DNA from: Halobacillus faecis
GTDB lineage: Bacteria > Bacillota > Bacilli > Bacillales > Halobacillaceae
DNA: 64,000 bases
Reading direction: 5' to 3'
NCBI RefSeq assembly: GCF_007991335.1
Contig: NZ_BJYD01000028.1
Coordinates: 41,393 to 105,392 of the forward strand
The notes under the pieces were generated by a model. It searched no databases. It was not told the DNA's origin and saw nothing but the letters and a program-made list of their open reading frames with translations. Below are positions 44,001 through 52,635 of the stretch, one piece after another (the first letter of the stretch is position 1; each line of letters starts with the position of its first letter). The position numbers and the translations under genes were made by a program.

Positions 44001-44453
44001 TTTATTTGCTGGCTTATGCCATATTCGTATCAATGCTTGACCCTGTTCAGCTAAGTGATAACGCAAAAGTTCTTTCGTAACACTTACCAATCAAAGTCAT
44101 GTTAGATGACAATTTAATTAACTTGTGAAATTTAGCACTAGGGAGTACTTACATCATACCGTCCGTAAGTTGAGAGCTTGTAATTTTTAGCACGCTGTGT
44201 GCGTATAATTCGTTAAATAAGCGTTTTGTTGAATCCTGTTGTAACATATTTAACTTGATTTCACAGTTTTTTTATTGAATTGCTTAGCAAATTGTTAGCA
44301 TTTCAAGCAGATAATCTGTCAACATTGTTCACACACTCCACATGTCCGGAGTGTATGTGGCAATACATGAGATGTTGGTGGTAAACTTAAAATTTATTCC
44401 AATTTGGTATATACAGTTTATTTATTGTATTCTGTTATATTTTTTTAATTATG
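44001..44453. other. AT-rich intergenic, left part of island
   Basis: 450 bases with much lower G+C than flanking genes. No conserved protein; a 65-residue hydrophobic frame at 44342-44539 has no ribosome binding site. It marks the left side of the AT-rich island. Confidence 0.4.
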
Positions 44454-45194
44454 TTATAAACGATTACTATCTACTTCATATCCCGAGTTACTTAATTCTT
44501 TTACTAATAACAATTGCCATCCATTATATTGATCCATAGTAATATAAACTACACCAGAAATATCATTAGGAGTCTCAATTGATTCTTTTACAAGGGCAGC
44601 AACATTTTCCCTACCGATTTTCCCCATTAATAATCCATGTTCAAATACTACATTTTGCCTTGCTCTAGGCTGTAAATTATCCTTATCATCTTTTTTTCCA
44701 CCAATGTCACACGGAGTGTATAACACAACCCCAAACCCAACATTTGAATACTCTTCAATTTTCTCAATAATTGTTTTTCCTTTACTTTCCTGTTCGTGAA
44801 GAATGATTGGAGTTAATCCTAATTTTTCAATAAACCTCGCTACTTCTATTTTTGCTAGATTATCACGACCATGCACAATAAACACTTTAGTTTTATCACT
44901 TTTGGAATCTACCTGATTATTCATTTGATTATCCTCTTGTTTATTAATTTTTTCGGTGAAATTTACTCGAAACCTATTTTGATCTACAAAAGATATGTTG
45001 CCTTGTCTTACAAGAGATTTTAATCCCTCATTAAAATCAATTATATCAGTCTCTCTAATGTTCCATAAAATACCACCGTAACCAATTTTTATCCAGTCAA
45101 TTTTTAATTCATTAGTATTGTATTCCCTAGCTAATTTATTTACCCTATCACTTATTTTGTTTGCAGATACTTCACTGCCAAGTTTATCTGTCAT
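44454..45194 (-). CDS. TIR-like (CAP12/PCTIR) nucleotide-binding protein
   Basis: A 246-residue protein. The C-terminal 140 residues are the TIR-like domain of the CAP12/PCTIR group: KVFIVHGRDNLAKIEVARFI, ILHEQESKGKTIIEKIEEY (catalytic-type Glu), VVLYTPCDIGG, QNVVFEHGLLMGKIG and DISGVVYITMDQYNGWQ. Members are NADase effectors of CBASS and Pycsar anti-phage systems. The N-terminal 95 residues, ending in a Gln/Asn-rich linker, look like a small regulatory domain. No cyclase gene is adjacent. Very AT-rich. ATG 45194 follows AAAGG. Confidence 0.82.
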   Translation of the reverse strand: MTDKLGSEVSANKISDRVNKLAREYNTNELKIDWIKIGYGGILWNIRETDIIDFNEGLKSLVRQGNISFVDQNRFRVNFTEKINKQEDNQMNNQVDSKSDKTKVFIVHGRDNLAKIEVARFIEKLGLTPIILHEQESKGKTIIEKIEEYSNVGFGVVLYTPCDIGGKKDDKDNLQPRARQNVVFEHGLLMGKIGRENVAALVKESIETPNDISGVVYITMDQYNGWQLLLVKELSNSGYEVDSNRL

Positions 45195-45816
45195 TTGTGT
45201 CAACCTTTCTATTCTCTATTCTTTAACTAATTATTACTTTTAACCTTCCTATTAATCTAATCAGCCATTATATTAAGATTCTACTAGGTCTTTACTTAAG
45301 TTAAATATGATGGAAAATCATACTACATATATCTGAATCATTAGTTCATAATCATACCTTAATTATATCATTACTAAAGTTAAACATTTCCAAATAAATA
45401 GAAAAAAAAGCCTTTTGAAAGTTATGCTCCGTGTTATGCCGAGTCTACCGAAGCCACTACTCTTTAAAAGTTTATTTATTCCTATGTTGGTACCTGATCT
45501 CCAATGCGTTAATACTTTAGCTTAGCTGGGTTTGGTACTATTTATTGGAAAAGGTAAAGGTTTTTATAGTCGTTGCAAAATCTAATTAAGATGTAACTAT
45601 CGTTTACATCGATTCGTAAAATAATAATAAGAACTTATGGGCCGAAGTTGACTCCTTAAGATAATTAATAATCTAGCTGTTAAGTGAGATATTGACTTAC
45701 ATCTCATATAGCAGGAATTTTCGTTTTTTTGTCGAATTAATGAGGAAATAATCTAATTACAGTTATAATACTATCGAACTATATTTATGATATCTGCTTA
45801 AAAAGGATGGGGATTT
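45195..45816. other. AT-rich divergent intergenic region
   Basis: 620 bases between the divergent TIR-like and DUF1643 genes. No conserved protein; A+T-rich runs typical of horizontally acquired DNA. Likely holds both promoters. No inverted repeats that suggest an att site could be defined. Confidence 0.4.
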
Positions 45817-46443
45817 ATGGTTAAAAAGAAATATGACTCTAAAATAGTAAGAAGCAAAAGTATAAAGGCTAAAAAGACTTCTATTAACGATCAAGTTGAA
45901 ATTAGAACATCATTAATAGTGCCTTTGAGAAGAGAGATTGCAACGTGCATACTTATGAATCCAAGTTCAGCAGATAGTACTTATTCAGATGATACAATAA
46001 ACTTTGTTACGAAATATATATATAAAAAAATTCCTGAGATTCATTGGGTAAGGTATTATAACCTTTACCCTTTTTATGAGCCAAAATCTAATAAGATTTA
46101 TTCGCTTATTAATAAATTACCACAAACAGAATATTATTCTGCAATGAATAAAAATATACAAGAGATAATGAAATCACTTAAATCAACCAATCATTTGTTC
46201 CTAGGATATGGGCAGTGCAGTGGGGACTCTAATGATAAGGCAAATTATTATGATATTGAAACAAGTAAGTTGTTGAACGTAGTTGAGAATTATTACGAAG
46301 GAAATATTTATGTATTTGAAACCTCACAATCTAATAATATCCTTATCAAGAATAAGTATCCTAGACACCCTAATCCAAATAGTGAGCATTTTGCTATCAA
46401 TCATCACAAGTGTCTTGTAAAGAATAGCTTAATAGTACTATAA
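45817..46443 (+). CDS. DUF1643 domain protein
   Basis: A 208-residue soluble protein with the DUF1643 signature ATCILMNPSSADSTYSDDTI at about residues 47-66 and a C-terminal PRHPNPNSEHFAIN segment. The family is frequent in phages and mobile islands and is of unknown function. Same AT-rich composition as the TIR-like gene, which it faces divergently. AAGGATGGGG before the ATG. Confidence 0.85.
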   Translation: MVKKKYDSKIVRSKSIKAKKTSINDQVEIRTSLIVPLRREIATCILMNPSSADSTYSDDTINFVTKYIYKKIPEIHWVRYYNLYPFYEPKSNKIYSLINKLPQTEYYSAMNKNIQEIMKSLKSTNHLFLGYGQCSGDSNDKANYYDIETSKLLNVVENYYEGNIYVFETSQSNNILIKNKYPRHPNPNSEHFAINHHKCLVKNSLIVL

Positions 46444-46645
46444 AAATCAGTACTCCCCCTTTTCTACGTCGAAACATCGGGAGAGGGAAAAAGGAGCGGG
46501 ACGTAAGAAACATGAGATGGTCAACACAAGTCAACTCACCATGAATAACCATTTCAACCACTACTAAGCCCGTCCTCTCGTACGTCAAACTTGGACGCCT
46601 ATGTTGATAAGCTCGGTGATTGGCAGGGTGGTTCATATTTTTGAG
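46444..46645. other. Junction region, unassigned
   Basis: About 200 bases between the DUF1643 gene and the first REP-like palindrome. On the minus strand it stays open over about 60 codons, with a segment LTYERTGLVVVEMVIHGEL that could be a scrap of transposase, but I cannot identify it. GC content rises back to the local average here. Confidence 0.3.
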
Positions 46646-46697
46646 AGTGCCTGACCCCCACTTCACTAAAGTGTTAACGGAATGGGGGCTGGAACTT
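46646..46697. repeat. REP-like palindrome, copy 1
   Basis: AGTGCCTGACCCCCA ... TGGGGGCTGGAACT with an inner CACTTCACTAAAGTGT. Imperfect right arm. Same orientation as copy 2. At the right border of the AT-rich island. Confidence 0.8.
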
Positions 46698-46851
46698 CCT
46701 CAAAGGTTTATTACTTTTTCATAGAACACTTGTCTTCTTGTAGTTTTCCTACATTTTCGAAACTATTAAAAGCAACAGCCCATAACCATATCCCCACTCA
46801 TAAATATTGGCTAACTTAGAACACCTTCACAAATTCCCCCCTTCACTTGAT

Positions 46852-48078
46852 TCACAATAAATTCTGAAACCAGAACCCAAGCCCTGTTCCAATATAGTTT
46901 CCAAGGATATACCCCAGCGTACCAACAAGAAGAATCGGTACAATCAGCTTATGCCAGCCTTTGGCAATCGCCATAGCTGCAGCTGTTGTCGGACCTCCCA
47001 TGTTTGCGTTACTCGCAAGAAGGGTCTCCTCTAAACTAAATTTAAACAGTTTACCTAATACCAGAGAGACTAGCACATTCATCAGAACGATGATTAAAAC
47101 AAATACCAATAATAAAGGTGATGTTGTGACTACGATTGCGATGGATGCTGGTACCCCGATGACCACAAAGAATAAATAAATCAAGAACGTCCCAAGTTCC
47201 TGTGTTCCTTTGATGCTTTCGAATTGTCTCGGGAACAATGAGACGGCCAGCACGGTAAGTGTCGTAAGCATCAGATAACGATCACCGATGATACCACCCA
47301 GCACCTGATAAATGATGTTTATATCCTCGCCACCAGGTAGGACTCCGGCAAAAAAGTCAGCGAGATTAAAGGATACTGTAACAAGAGCGAATGCACTCGC
47401 CACACTGATAGCAATATCTTTTAATGATATTTCTTTTCCTTTCCAGAAAGAAGCGGCCTGCGTTTCACTCTCATCTCCAGCAACGTCCGACTCCACCTCA
47501 TCAATATGAGGGGTTTTGAATTTATCGCGGAAAAATGAAAATGTCGGGATAGCCATTAGAACAAAGAAGAAGGTGGCCATCATCATATTGTCTGCAACAA
47601 CGGTAGCCGAAACAAGGTCACTTGGTGTCTCGAATTTTGCGGCCATGGCTGCAAAGTTTACGCCACCACCCGTATAGGATCCTGCCATCATGGCACCGAT
47701 TTTATCCAGATGGGGAATGTTATCTTTTAAGAGCATAAATGAGATTATGGTACCAGCAACAGTACCGATGGAGCTTAACAGGAAGATCGTCAGCATACGT
47801 CCGCTTTCCTGCCAAATTTTCTTGATATTCGCTTGAAACAATAATAACGGTATCGCCAACGGTACTACATAATTCCATACAGCATCATACACACTTGACT
47901 CAAGCGGGATTACATTTAAATTGGCTAATACCATGGCTCCGATTAATGCAATTATGGCTCCGGAAATTTTCGATGCCCATTTGTACTTTTGCTCCAAATA
48001 AATGCTGATGGCAGCCCACCCTGTCAGAAAAGACCAGAGCGCCCACGTATTGTCTGACGATATTAAAGTGTTATCCAA
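46852..48078 (-). CDS. DUF819 family membrane transporter (YjcL-like)
   Basis: A 408-residue integral membrane protein with about eleven helices. The DUF819 pattern is seen in VPLAIPLLLFQANIKKIWQ, GAMMAGSYTGGGVNFAAMA (glycine-rich, with N) and LASNANMGGPTTAAAMAIAKGW near the end. The symmetric glycine-rich segments suggest a carboxylate-type carrier fold. Start uncertain: TTG 48078 has AGAGG at 8 nt; GTG 48087 overlaps it. Substrate unknown. Monocistronic. Confidence 0.85.
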   Translation of the reverse strand: MDNTLISSDNTWALWSFLTGWAAISIYLEQKYKWASKISGAIIALIGAMVLANLNVIPLESSVYDAVWNYVVPLAIPLLLFQANIKKIWQESGRMLTIFLLSSIGTVAGTIISFMLLKDNIPHLDKIGAMMAGSYTGGGVNFAAMAAKFETPSDLVSATVVADNMMMATFFFVLMAIPTFSFFRDKFKTPHIDEVESDVAGDESETQAASFWKGKEISLKDIAISVASAFALVTVSFNLADFFAGVLPGGEDINIIYQVLGGIIGDRYLMLTTLTVLAVSLFPRQFESIKGTQELGTFLIYLFFVVIGVPASIAIVVTTSPLLLVFVLIIVLMNVLVSLVLGKLFKFSLEETLLASNANMGGPTTAAAMAIAKGWHKLIVPILLVGTLGYILGNYIGTGLGFWFQNLL

Positions 48079-48131
48079 TTTGTTCACCTCTCTTTAATTT
48101 TTAAAAGTCTGGCGTTGTCATAGCCCCAAAG

Positions 48132-48190
48132 AAAGTGCCTGCCCCCACTACACTTCACTAAAGTGTTAATGGTTTGGGGGCAGGCACTTT
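48132..48190. repeat. REP-like palindrome, copy 2
   Basis: AAAGTGCCTGCCCCCA ... TTGGGGGCAGGCACTTT, 17-bp arms nearly perfect, with inner CACTTCACTAAAGTGTTAA. Confidence 0.85.
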
Positions 48191-48253
48191 CAAGCTAACT
48201 TATAGCTATTTAATTAAAATATAAAATAGGCCCCCAACAGTGACCTGTAACTG

Positions 48254-48532
48254 CTAATCTATTATCTTTTTCTCTTTTGCTTCTTTAATAAGCTTATTGA
48301 ATTCCGAGTAAGTTACATCAAGGGGTCTGGGAATTAAACGTAAATTCCCATTCTTGTCTAACTTATAATAAGCGAATCTGATTTCTTCACGATTCAACTC
48401 CTTTACAGTAATTAATTCGATAGCTGCAAACCTGTCCTCTTCAATTTTTACACTGGCACGTTTCCAAATGGTACAATAGTCTGTCTCGTGCTCTGGCTCC
48501 TTACTAGTCATTTTTTCTTTTTTAGTTCTCAT
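48254..48532 (-). CDS. Hypothetical protein
   Basis: A 92-residue soluble, charged protein: MRTKKEKMTSKEPEHETDYC, then IWKRASVKIEEDRFAAIELI and a helical end. The start at ATG 48532 is chosen for its GAGGAGAGAAGGA site; a longer frame to 48658 lacks one. No family recognised. Confidence 0.55.
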   Translation of the reverse strand: MRTKKEKMTSKEPEHETDYCTIWKRASVKIEEDRFAAIELITVKELNREEIRFAYYKLDKNGNLRLIPRPLDVTYSEFNKLIKEAKEKKIID

Positions 48533-48614
48533 TCCTTCTCTCCTCTTTTTTATGGATATGAACCATTTCGACAAAAGGAAGAAATTACCTGCAACTAATG
48601 AGTCGCAATCCGTT

Positions 48615-48800
48615 CTAAATTGAATATTCGTAGAGATGGACCAATTTATTCTCCTCATAATTCGAGAGGTCTTGGTAACGTAAGAAGAGCTCCTCGTAAT
48701 TGATCACCTTTTCGTTCCTCGCAACCACATCAACCATGCATTCCCGAACTGCCAGCTTGGGGATCTTCGCCGTATTATATGTGCTGAAGGATAATACCAA
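48615..48800 (-). pseudogene. Possible gene remnant
   Basis: An open frame of about 75 codons with protein-like sequence (LAVRECMVDVVARNEKVINY, then FLRYQDLSNYEENKLVHLY) but no ribosome binding site or clear start, and a stop in frame just upstream at about 48855. It reads like the C-terminal part of a longer, broken protein. Family not recognised. Confidence 0.35.
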
Positions 48801-48993
48801 CGCAAGGGGGCGGTCACATTCAGAATGGAGTAAGATCCTTGGGGATGAAGTTTAGCAAACGGCCACACTGGATCGTCTAATCCATCATTCCACGACTTTT
48901 AACTTCTGAGGAAAAAGAAAAAGGCTGGCATACAGCCAGCCAAATATCGCTGATAATAGGAATTTTGATTCCGTTGTTCACAGTGAATTGTAT

Positions 48994-49752
48994 CTATTTG
49001 TTAGTTGATTGCAAAACATCCCCTAAAGCATTTGTAATTACATTTATGGCGACAATCCCTACATAAGAAGCCCCTTTATCATAGGCATTGTTAGCCCCGA
49101 TCGCATCATTAGCAACCGTACCTATTTTAATATTTCGCTCTTTGGCTTCCTTGTAAATCCTTTCTACAACCTTCCTAACTTCTAGGTGATTTGGTCCTTC
49201 CTCTTTATACCCCATATTGACCGACAAGTCTGTGGTTCCAATAAAAGGGAAATCTATCCCTTCAACATTGATAATTTCGTGAAAATTTTCTGCCGCTTCT
49301 AAAGTTTCGATGTGAGGAATGACTAAAATTTCTTCATCTGATTCATCTAAAAACTTTTTACCTTTTTCTTTTCCATAGTGTGCAGCGCGGTGTGAATAGG
49401 CTGCTCCTCTCCGACCTCTGGGAGGGTATTTTGCTTTTTCTACTGCTTCTTCTGCCTCTTCCTTCGTATTGATCATCGGTACTTGGATACCTAATGCTCC
49501 ACGGTCTAATGCCTTCTGTACACTCGATTGATCATAGGAAACACGAACGATTGGCACAAGGTCAACGGAATCAGCGGTACGAATCATATCTTCCAATTCA
49601 GTTGTGCTGAATGCACCGTGTTCATCATCAATAACAACAAAATCATAACCAGCATACCCGATCATCTCCACTAGTGGCGGAGAATAAATCCCTAAAAAGC
49701 TCCCTAATACACTTTTACCATTCTCCAATTTTTCTTTCAGCGGATTCTTCAA
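48994..49752 (-). CDS. HpcH/HpaI family aldolase
   Basis: A 252-residue class II pyruvate aldolase. The motifs match the family: VVIDDEHGAFS (general-base His), IVRVSYD (substrate Arg), GIQVPMINTKEEAE, IPHIETLEA (metal Glu) and IGTTDLSVNMGY (metal Asp). Such enzymes split 2-keto-3-deoxy or 2-keto-4-hydroxy acids into pyruvate and an aldehyde. TTG start with GGAGG at 8 nt, overlapping the hydrolase stop (TTGA). Last gene of the catabolic cluster, probably the cleavage step whose aldehyde goes to the aldehyde or alcohol dehydrogenase. Confidence 0.92.
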   Translation of the reverse strand: MKNPLKEKLENGKSVLGSFLGIYSPPLVEMIGYAGYDFVVIDDEHGAFSTTELEDMIRTADSVDLVPIVRVSYDQSSVQKALDRGALGIQVPMINTKEEAEEAVEKAKYPPRGRRGAAYSHRAAHYGKEKGKKFLDESDEEILVIPHIETLEAAENFHEIINVEGIDFPFIGTTDLSVNMGYKEEGPNHLEVRKVVERIYKEAKERNIKIGTVANDAIGANNAYDKGASYVGIVAINVITNALGDVLQSTNK

Positions 49753-50477
49753 AAGTCATTCCTCCCTTCGTTTTTTTCTAATAACCAGGCACGCAAAGCT
49801 CCGCTCACTGCCTCCGGCTGCTCTAAACTGCTCAAATGGCCGCATTGATCAATGACTTTCAAGGTAGAGTTTGGTATTAATTCTTCCATTTCTTCATGAT
49901 AAGCCGGTGGGCACACGTTATCTTGCATCCCTGTCAATAAAAGAGTGTCGCACTGTAACTGCTCCAAGTTCTGTCTAGTATCTGATCTTGTAGCAACGGC
50001 TTTAAGCTGGCGTATATAGGCCTCAGGCCCAATCTTTTCTGCCATGCTTACTATGGTCGAGACTAACCTCTCATCCTGTTGTCGATTGGGATGAATCAAA
50101 TTAGGCAATAATTTTTCTTTCAAGACTTCCATAAACCTTCCTTGTTCCACCAAGTGCTCGAGGTGATCCCATGTTTCCAATTGCTCAGGTCGGGGGGCAT
50201 ATGGATTCGAATTAAGAAGAGCAATTTTGCTGACGCGCTCTGGTGCTTGACGGACGACTTCCATCGCTACGATGCCCCCTAATGATAATCCAGCAATCGC
50301 AAAAGTATCTGGAGCTCTTTCCAGTACAGAGTGAGCCAGCTCCTTTATAGACGTAGCTACTGTAAGGTCAATGACAGTCATATCTGCAATGTCGTCAAGG
50401 CTTGCTAGTTGATGCTTCCATAAACGTTCATCACATAAGGTGCCTGGCAGAAGGAGTAGTGGGGTTTTGTGAACCAT
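49749..50477 (-). CDS. Alpha/beta hydrolase
   Basis: A 242-residue alpha/beta-fold hydrolase. Oxyanion-hole region LLLLPGTLCDERLW, nucleophile elbow AGLSLGG (Ser), acid Asp in LTGMQDNVCPP and catalytic His in IDQCGHLSSLEQP. Related to lactonases and carboxyl esterases of the PcaD/MhpC group. Its start overlaps the cupin stop (TAATG) and its stop overlaps the aldolase start, so the three are coupled. It may open a lactone or cleave an ester or C-C bond before the aldolase step. Confidence 0.88.
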   Translation of the reverse strand: MVHKTPLLLLPGTLCDERLWKHQLASLDDIADMTVIDLTVATSIKELAHSVLERAPDTFAIAGLSLGGIVAMEVVRQAPERVSKIALLNSNPYAPRPEQLETWDHLEHLVEQGRFMEVLKEKLLPNLIHPNRQQDERLVSTIVSMAEKIGPEAYIRQLKAVATRSDTRQNLEQLQCDTLLLTGMQDNVCPPAYHEEMEELIPNSTLKVIDQCGHLSSLEQPEAVSGALRAWLLEKNEGRNDF

Positions 50478-51100
50478 TACTTTTCTCCAGACCGAAGTTT
50501 TTCAGCTATTTGTTTCTCTAATTCTTCAAAATTATCAGGTTTGATCATTTTTCCTTTTTCATCGGCATGGAATCCATATTCCGAGGCTTGCTTAATGATT
50601 TCGGGCGCCCAGTATGGATCTTTCCCGTCATACACTTTGTGTTGTTCTAAGACAGCAAAGCACCAAGCATCTTCCTCGCTGATATTTTCAAATCCTCTCC
50701 ATAACCCTGGAGGTAAAGAAATCATATCCCATTCATCAATAATCGTTTCCCCTTCTATTTCTTCTGGACCATCGCCCCAATAAAAGCGCCACTTTCCAGT
50801 CAATGGAACAAAGGCCTCAATATAATCGTGGCTATGAAAGGCCGGGCCATTTCCAGGCGGTGCCTTCACCATTCCAATTTGAAAACCATGGGGTTCTGTA
50901 ATTTCCGGAGAATATTTGTCGTTTTCACTGGCTGTATCACCGATTAAGGCATAATTTAATCGTTGGTGCCCAGGGATGATGCTGTCTATAAACATTAAAG
51001 GAATCGATTTTGATTTTAACTCATCAAAGCGAACAATCCAGTTTTTCTCCATTTCTTCATTAGTTACGGATTTTTTCACTTTCGGCTGTTGATTTTCCAT
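50477..51100 (-). CDS. Cupin domain protein
   Basis: A 207-residue protein with one cupin barrel: motif 1 GPAFHSHDYIEAFVPLTGKW (HxHx(3-4)E metal site) and motif 2 around DMISLPPGLWRGFENIS. The first cupin His pair and Glu are present, so it may bind Fe or Mn and act as isomerase or dioxygenase. The C-terminus is a helical tail. AAGGAAGG before the ATG. Member of the catabolic cluster; a decayed copy of its 3' end is at 36.7 kb. Confidence 0.85.
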   Translation of the reverse strand: MENQQPKVKKSVTNEEMEKNWIVRFDELKSKSIPLMFIDSIIPGHQRLNYALIGDTASENDKYSPEITEPHGFQIGMVKAPPGNGPAFHSHDYIEAFVPLTGKWRFYWGDGPEEIEGETIIDEWDMISLPPGLWRGFENISEEDAWCFAVLEQHKVYDGKDPYWAPEIIKQASEYGFHADEKGKMIKPDNFEELEKQIAEKLRSGEK

Positions 51101-51188
51101 ACAATCCTTCCTTTCCGATTCTATGATTCATTGTTTTTATTTTTACTGAGACTGCTCCCCTCCCTAACTGCGGAGAGGAACTACTTTT

Positions 51189-52622
51189 TTATAATTTAAA
51201 TGTGATGAGTTTCATTTCTGTCATCTCTTCGATAGAATACTTGATCCCTTCACGTCCTGTTCCGCTGTTTTTCACTCCTCCATACGGCATTTGGTCTACC
51301 CTGAATGTCGGAACATCATTGACCATCACGCCGCCAACCTCAAACTTTTCAGCTACCTCAAACGCTTTATTTACAGATTCTGTGTAGATGCCCGCTTGAA
51401 GACCATATTCTGAATCGTTCACTAGAGAGATCGCTTCATCCAACTCTTTATATTTTGTAACCGTTACAATAGGAGCAAAAGCTTCTTTACAATTGACTAG
51501 GGAATTCTGATCCGTCTCTGTGAAGACGGTCGGCATGAACATATTCCCCGATCGTTTCCCCCCTTCAACAATGGAAGCTCCCGATTGAACAGCTTCTTCC
51601 AGCCATTCTTCTATCCGTACCGTTTCATTTGGATGTATAAGAGAAGAAAGGTCGGTTTCCTCTGAAAGGGGATCGCCCAATACCAGTTGTTTTGTTTCGT
51701 TAACAAAACTTTCGATGAAATCTTCATAAAGAGCTTCTTGTACGTAAATACGTTGAACAGAAATACATACTTGACCAGAATAGGCAAAAGCACCTTCCAC
51801 ACAACGCTTAGCAGCTGCCACAAGATCTTCTGTACTATCAATGATTACAGCTGAATTGGCCCCGAGCTCCAATGTCACTTTTTTCAGCTTAGCTTTCTCC
51901 CTAATACTAAGACCTACTTCATAACTGCCAGTGAAAGTGATGTATTTCACTTTGTCATGCTTCACAAGCAAATCCCCAATCTCACTGCCTTTTCCAGTAA
52001 CAACATTCAATGCACCATCCGGCAAACCTGCTTGTTGAAAAAGGTTCGCTGTGAACAAAGCACTTAGAGGGGTTTGTTTTGCTGGTTTCAAAACTACTGG
52101 ATTTCCCGCGGCAATAGCTGGTCCAAGTTTATGAGCAACAAGATTGAAAGGGAAGTTGAACGGTGTGATGGCTGCAACCACACCAACAGGTTCACGAACG
52201 GTATAACCAAACCGTCCACGTCCACTTTTGGCTGCATCCATAGGAATGGTTTCCCCATGAATACGCTTTGCTTCTTCTGCAGCAAATTTGTAAGTTTCAA
52301 TGGTTCGGCCCACTTCGCCCCTTGCAGCTTTCAACGGCTTGGCACATTCCTTAGCCAGTATAAAAGCGGCTTCCTCTGCATGCTTTTCAAAAAGAGAAGA
52401 CACTTTCTCGAGAATGTTCGCCCTTTCCAACGCGGTCAACTTCTTGATTTCACTCGCAGCATCATCTGCTGCCATAATCGCTTGTTTTACATCGTTTTCA
52501 GAGGCCAATGGGATATATCCTAGCAATTCTTCACTGTATGGAGATGTCAATTCATAATATTCGTTTGCTTCCTGCCAACTGCCATTTAGAAACAATGACT
52601 TTTTTATGGTAGTATTTTGCAA
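51189..52622 (-). CDS. Aldehyde dehydrogenase
   Basis: A 477-residue NAD(P)-dependent aldehyde dehydrogenase. Seen: AAITPFNFPFNLVAHK, FTGSYEVG (cofactor), LELGANSAVII (Glu base), GQVCISVQRI (catalytic Cys) and EAFAPIVTV. The QVCISVQRI form is that of the lactaldehyde/semialdehyde-type group. TTG start at 52620-52622 after AAAGGAG; the longer frame from ATG 52661 overlaps the previous gene. It follows the iron alcohol dehydrogenase by 13 bp. Probably oxidises an aldehyde released in the pathway to an acid. Confidence 0.92.
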   Translation of the reverse strand: MQNTTIKKSLFLNGSWQEANEYYELTSPYSEELLGYIPLASENDVKQAIMAADDAASEIKKLTALERANILEKVSSLFEKHAEEAAFILAKECAKPLKAARGEVGRTIETYKFAAEEAKRIHGETIPMDAAKSGRGRFGYTVREPVGVVAAITPFNFPFNLVAHKLGPAIAAGNPVVLKPAKQTPLSALFTANLFQQAGLPDGALNVVTGKGSEIGDLLVKHDKVKYITFTGSYEVGLSIREKAKLKKVTLELGANSAVIIDSTEDLVAAAKRCVEGAFAYSGQVCISVQRIYVQEALYEDFIESFVNETKQLVLGDPLSEETDLSSLIHPNETVRIEEWLEEAVQSGASIVEGGKRSGNMFMPTVFTETDQNSLVNCKEAFAPIVTVTKYKELDEAISLVNDSEYGLQAGIYTESVNKAFEVAEKFEVGGVMVNDVPTFRVDQMPYGGVKNSGTGREGIKYSIEEMTEMKLITFKL

Positions 52623-52635
52623 ATCATCTACTCCT

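Noticed and set aside
46570..46620. Minus-strand GTACGAGAGGAC resembling the sarcin-ricin loop of 23S rRNA
   Set aside because: Only about 12 bases match and the flanks do not; not an rRNA fragment.
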